A stretch of 64,000 nt of DNA, from contig CANMKA010000004.1 in assembly GCA_947498355.1 (NCBI GenBank), positions 116,864 to 180,863 of the forward strand, in the 5' to 3' direction. Position 1 is the first letter of the stretch; each line of letters starts with the position of its first letter. The position numbers and the translations under genes are program-made. Positions 62,508 through 64,000 of the stretch are shown here, piece after piece. Source of the stretch: an uncultured Paraglaciecola sp. GTDB lineage: Bacteria > Pseudomonadota > Gammaproteobacteria > Enterobacterales > Alteromonadaceae. The notes beneath the pieces are model-generated. The model did no database searches. It was not told where the DNA came from and saw only the letters and a list, made by a program, of their open reading frames with translations.

Positions 62508-62509
62508 GG

Positions 62510-63076
62510 TTAGTTCACTTCCTTAATTGGAATACTGTCTAATTTCCAACGCCAAGAGCCGGTGTTTTCTTTGACGGGTAACATATCAATACAATCTACT
62601 GGGCAGGGCTCCACACACAGGTCGCAGCCCGTACACTCGTCTGTGATCACAGTGTGCATTTGTTTGGCTGCGCCTAAAATAGCGTCTACCGGACAAGCCT
62701 GAATGCATTTGGTACAGCCGATACATTCATCTTCGCGGATGTAGGCTACCTTTTTTACATCTTCTTGGCCGTGTGCGGCATCCAAAGACGTTGGCTCTAC
62801 GCCCATTAAATTGGCGAGTTTAACGATAGTCGCATCACCACCTGGAGGGCATTTATTGATATCGTCGCCGTTTGCAATGGCTTCTGCGTACGGTTTACAG
62901 CCAGGGTAACCACATTGACCACATTGGGTTTGGGGAAGGATCTCGTCTATTTGTTCGACTAATGGGTCGCCTTCAACTTTGAATTTAACCGCAGCAAAGC
63001 CCAATACTGAACCAAAAATTAAGGCTAACACTCCAAGGGCCAGAAGTGCCGCTAAAATTGCAATGAGCCAAGCCAT
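62510..63076 (-). CDS. rnfB: Electron transport complex subunit RnfB/RsxB
   Basis: A 188-residue iron-sulfur protein: an N-terminal membrane helix, a four-Cys motif ([20 protein letters not shown]), and two ferredoxin-type [4Fe-4S] motifs ([16 protein letters not shown] and [16 protein letters not shown]). It passes electrons within the complex. It begins on the last base of the rnfA stop codon. Confidence 0.97.
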   Translation of the reverse strand: MAWLIAILAALLALGVLALIFGSVLGFAAVKFKVEGDPLVEQIDEILPQTQCGQCGYPGCKPYAEAIANGDDINKCPPGGDATIVKLANLMGVEPTSLDAAHGQEDVKKVAYIREDECIGCTKCIQACPVDAILGAAKQMHTVITDECTGCDLCVEPCPVDCIDMLPVKENTGSWRWKLDSIPIKEVN

Positions 63077-63657
63077 TAAAATTTAACCAAACCAGTGAAG
63101 CCCATGAACGCCATAGACATCAGGCCTGCTGTTATCATCCCGATTGACGCCCCTTTAAAAGGCTTGGGTACATCGGCCACAGCTAAGCGTTCGCGCATAG
63201 CTGCAAATAATACCAATACCAGAGAAAAGCCAAGCGCTGCGCCAAATCCGTAAATTATAGACTCGACAAAATTATGGTCCTTATTGATATTCAGTAAAGC
63301 GACGCCCAATACTGCGCAGTTGGTGGTGATTAAAGGTAAAAAAATGCCGAGTAGGCGATATAGCGTTGGGCTAGTTTTATGCACTACCATCTCGGTAAAT
63401 TGAACCACTACTGCAATCACTAAAATAAAGCTTAGGGTGCGTAAATAACCTATATCGAGAGGAATGAGTATGTAATGCTCGACTAAATAGCTTGAGAGTG
63501 AGGCTAGGGTTAAAACGAAAGTGGTCGCTAGTGACATGCCTACTGCGGTTTCTAACTTGCCGGAGACCCCCATAAAAGGACACAGGCCCAAAAACTGCGA
63601 GAGTACAAAGTTATTAACTAGTACGGTGCCAACCAAAAGTAAAAAGAACTCGCTCAT
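63076..63657 (-). CDS. rnfA: Electron transport complex subunit RnfA/RsxA
   Basis: A 193-residue inner membrane protein with six helices, homologous to Rnf[21 protein letters not shown] and [18 protein letters not shown] are signature segments with conserved Cys. It is the first gene of rnfABCDGE-nth. No clear promoter was placed in the 165-bp gap to the tRNA genes. Confidence 0.97.
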   Translation of the reverse strand: MSEFFLLLVGTVLVNNFVLSQFLGLCPFMGVSGKLETAVGMSLATTFVLTLASLSSYLVEHYILIPLDIGYLRTLSFILVIAVVVQFTEMVVHKTSPTLYRLLGIFLPLITTNCAVLGVALLNINKDHNFVESIIYGFGAALGFSLVLVLFAAMRERLAVADVPKPFKGASIGMITAGLMSMAFMGFTGLVKF

Positions 63658-63824
63658 AGAAGATGCATGTCTGCCTAAGTATTGAAAACGCAGGTATTAT
63701 CTTAGTTTAGAGGGGGATAAACAACTCGATATTAGTAGTTTTATAGCTAAATAAAATAAGATTAATATTGAAAAAGAATGAAGACGATATATTGGGTTTA
63801 TTTGGAGCATTTCACTGAGGAATT

Positions 63825-63901
63825 TGGCTCCCCCTCCCCGACTCGAACGGGGGACCTGCGGATTAACAGTCCGTCGCTCTAACCAGCTGAGCTAAGGGGG
63901 A
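63825..63901 (-). tRNA. tRNA-Asn (GTT)
   Basis: The minus strand gives a complete cloverleaf: TCCCCCTTAGCTCAGCTGG start, anticodon GTT in CGGACTGTTAATCCG, T-arm GTTCGAGTC, and an encoded CCA end (63827-63825). The acceptor stem is TCCCCCT/AGGGGGA. 77 nt including CCA. Confidence 0.95.
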
Positions 63902-63924
63902 ATTCAAATTGTTGCGTATATAGT

Positions 63925-64000
63925 TGGCTCCCCCTCCCCGACTCGAACGGGGGACCTGCGGATTAACAGTCCGTCGCTCTAACCAGCTGAGCTAAGGGGG
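63925..64000 (-). tRNA. tRNA-Asn (GTT), second copy, cut by window edge
   Basis: Identical to the first copy over all bases present, with an exact 100-bp offset and a 23-bp spacer. The CCA is at 63927-63925. The 5' base would fall at 64001, so one base is missing from the window. Confidence 0.93.

Overview
The window is chromosomal DNA of a marine gammaproteobacterium, most likely Alteromonadales (Alteromonadaceae, Glaciecola/Paraglaciecola/Alteromonas-like). This rests on moderate GC, the rpsB-to-accA superoperon order, an rnfABCDGE-nth cluster, an ExeM-type nuclease, and both PEP-CTERM and GlyGly-CTERM surface-sorting signals. The genus is inference.

Layout. 1-300: a miniature inverted-repeat element (MITE). 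301-1400: a ribbon-helix-helix plus SPFH two-gene operon with an operator-like palindrome. 1737-6931: a giant secreted double nuclease ending in a dockerin, followed by a small cohesin-like PEP-CTERM protein, which together suggest a cohesin/dockerin surface-anchoring pair. 7111-8981: yebG, a non-coding repeat array and gph. 9163-13818: a NIT-domain chemoreceptor, a YgjV-like protein and an OlsF-like bifunctional acyltransferase. 13973-17477 (minus): glnD and map, divergent from 18221-37419: rpsB-tsf, pyrH-frr-uppS-cdsA-dxr-rseP-bamA-skp-lpxD-fabZ-lpxA-lpxB-rnhB-dnaE-accA. That block covers translation, UMP synthesis, isoprenoid carrier, phospholipid, outer-membrane assembly and lipid A synthesis. 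It is followed by tilS.

38901-41997: an exported three-gene module (cupredoxin, DUF3034 outer-membrane protein, truncated-haemoglobin lipoprotein) with a divergent LysR regulator. 42285-50234: a GlyGly-CTERM protein, a dimeric dUTPase, cca, a GspA/GspB pair whose GspB carries a DUF3391 domain, a convergent HD-GYP protein with the same DUF3391 and a degenerate HD motif, a solute-binding protein and a small periplasmic protein. 50293-51041: ompW behind a perfect FNR box. 51224-54486: a folate-independent methionine synthase module (mesX-mesD) with a MetR-type box, a structured leader, an 11-codon upstream ORF overlapping mesX, and a MetR-like regulator downstream. 54527-56701: katG interrupted by a single in-frame TGA at its active-site tryptophan codon, behind a Fur-box-like site. 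56955-63657: nth and rnfEGDCBA (minus). The right edge holds two identical tandem tRNA-Asn genes.

The strongest candidates for something undescribed are the dockerin-nuclease/cohesin-PEP-CTERM pair, the mesX leader and upstream ORF, the katG TGA, and the cupredoxin/DUF3034/haemoglobin module. All function calls come from reading sequence motifs; no database search was run.
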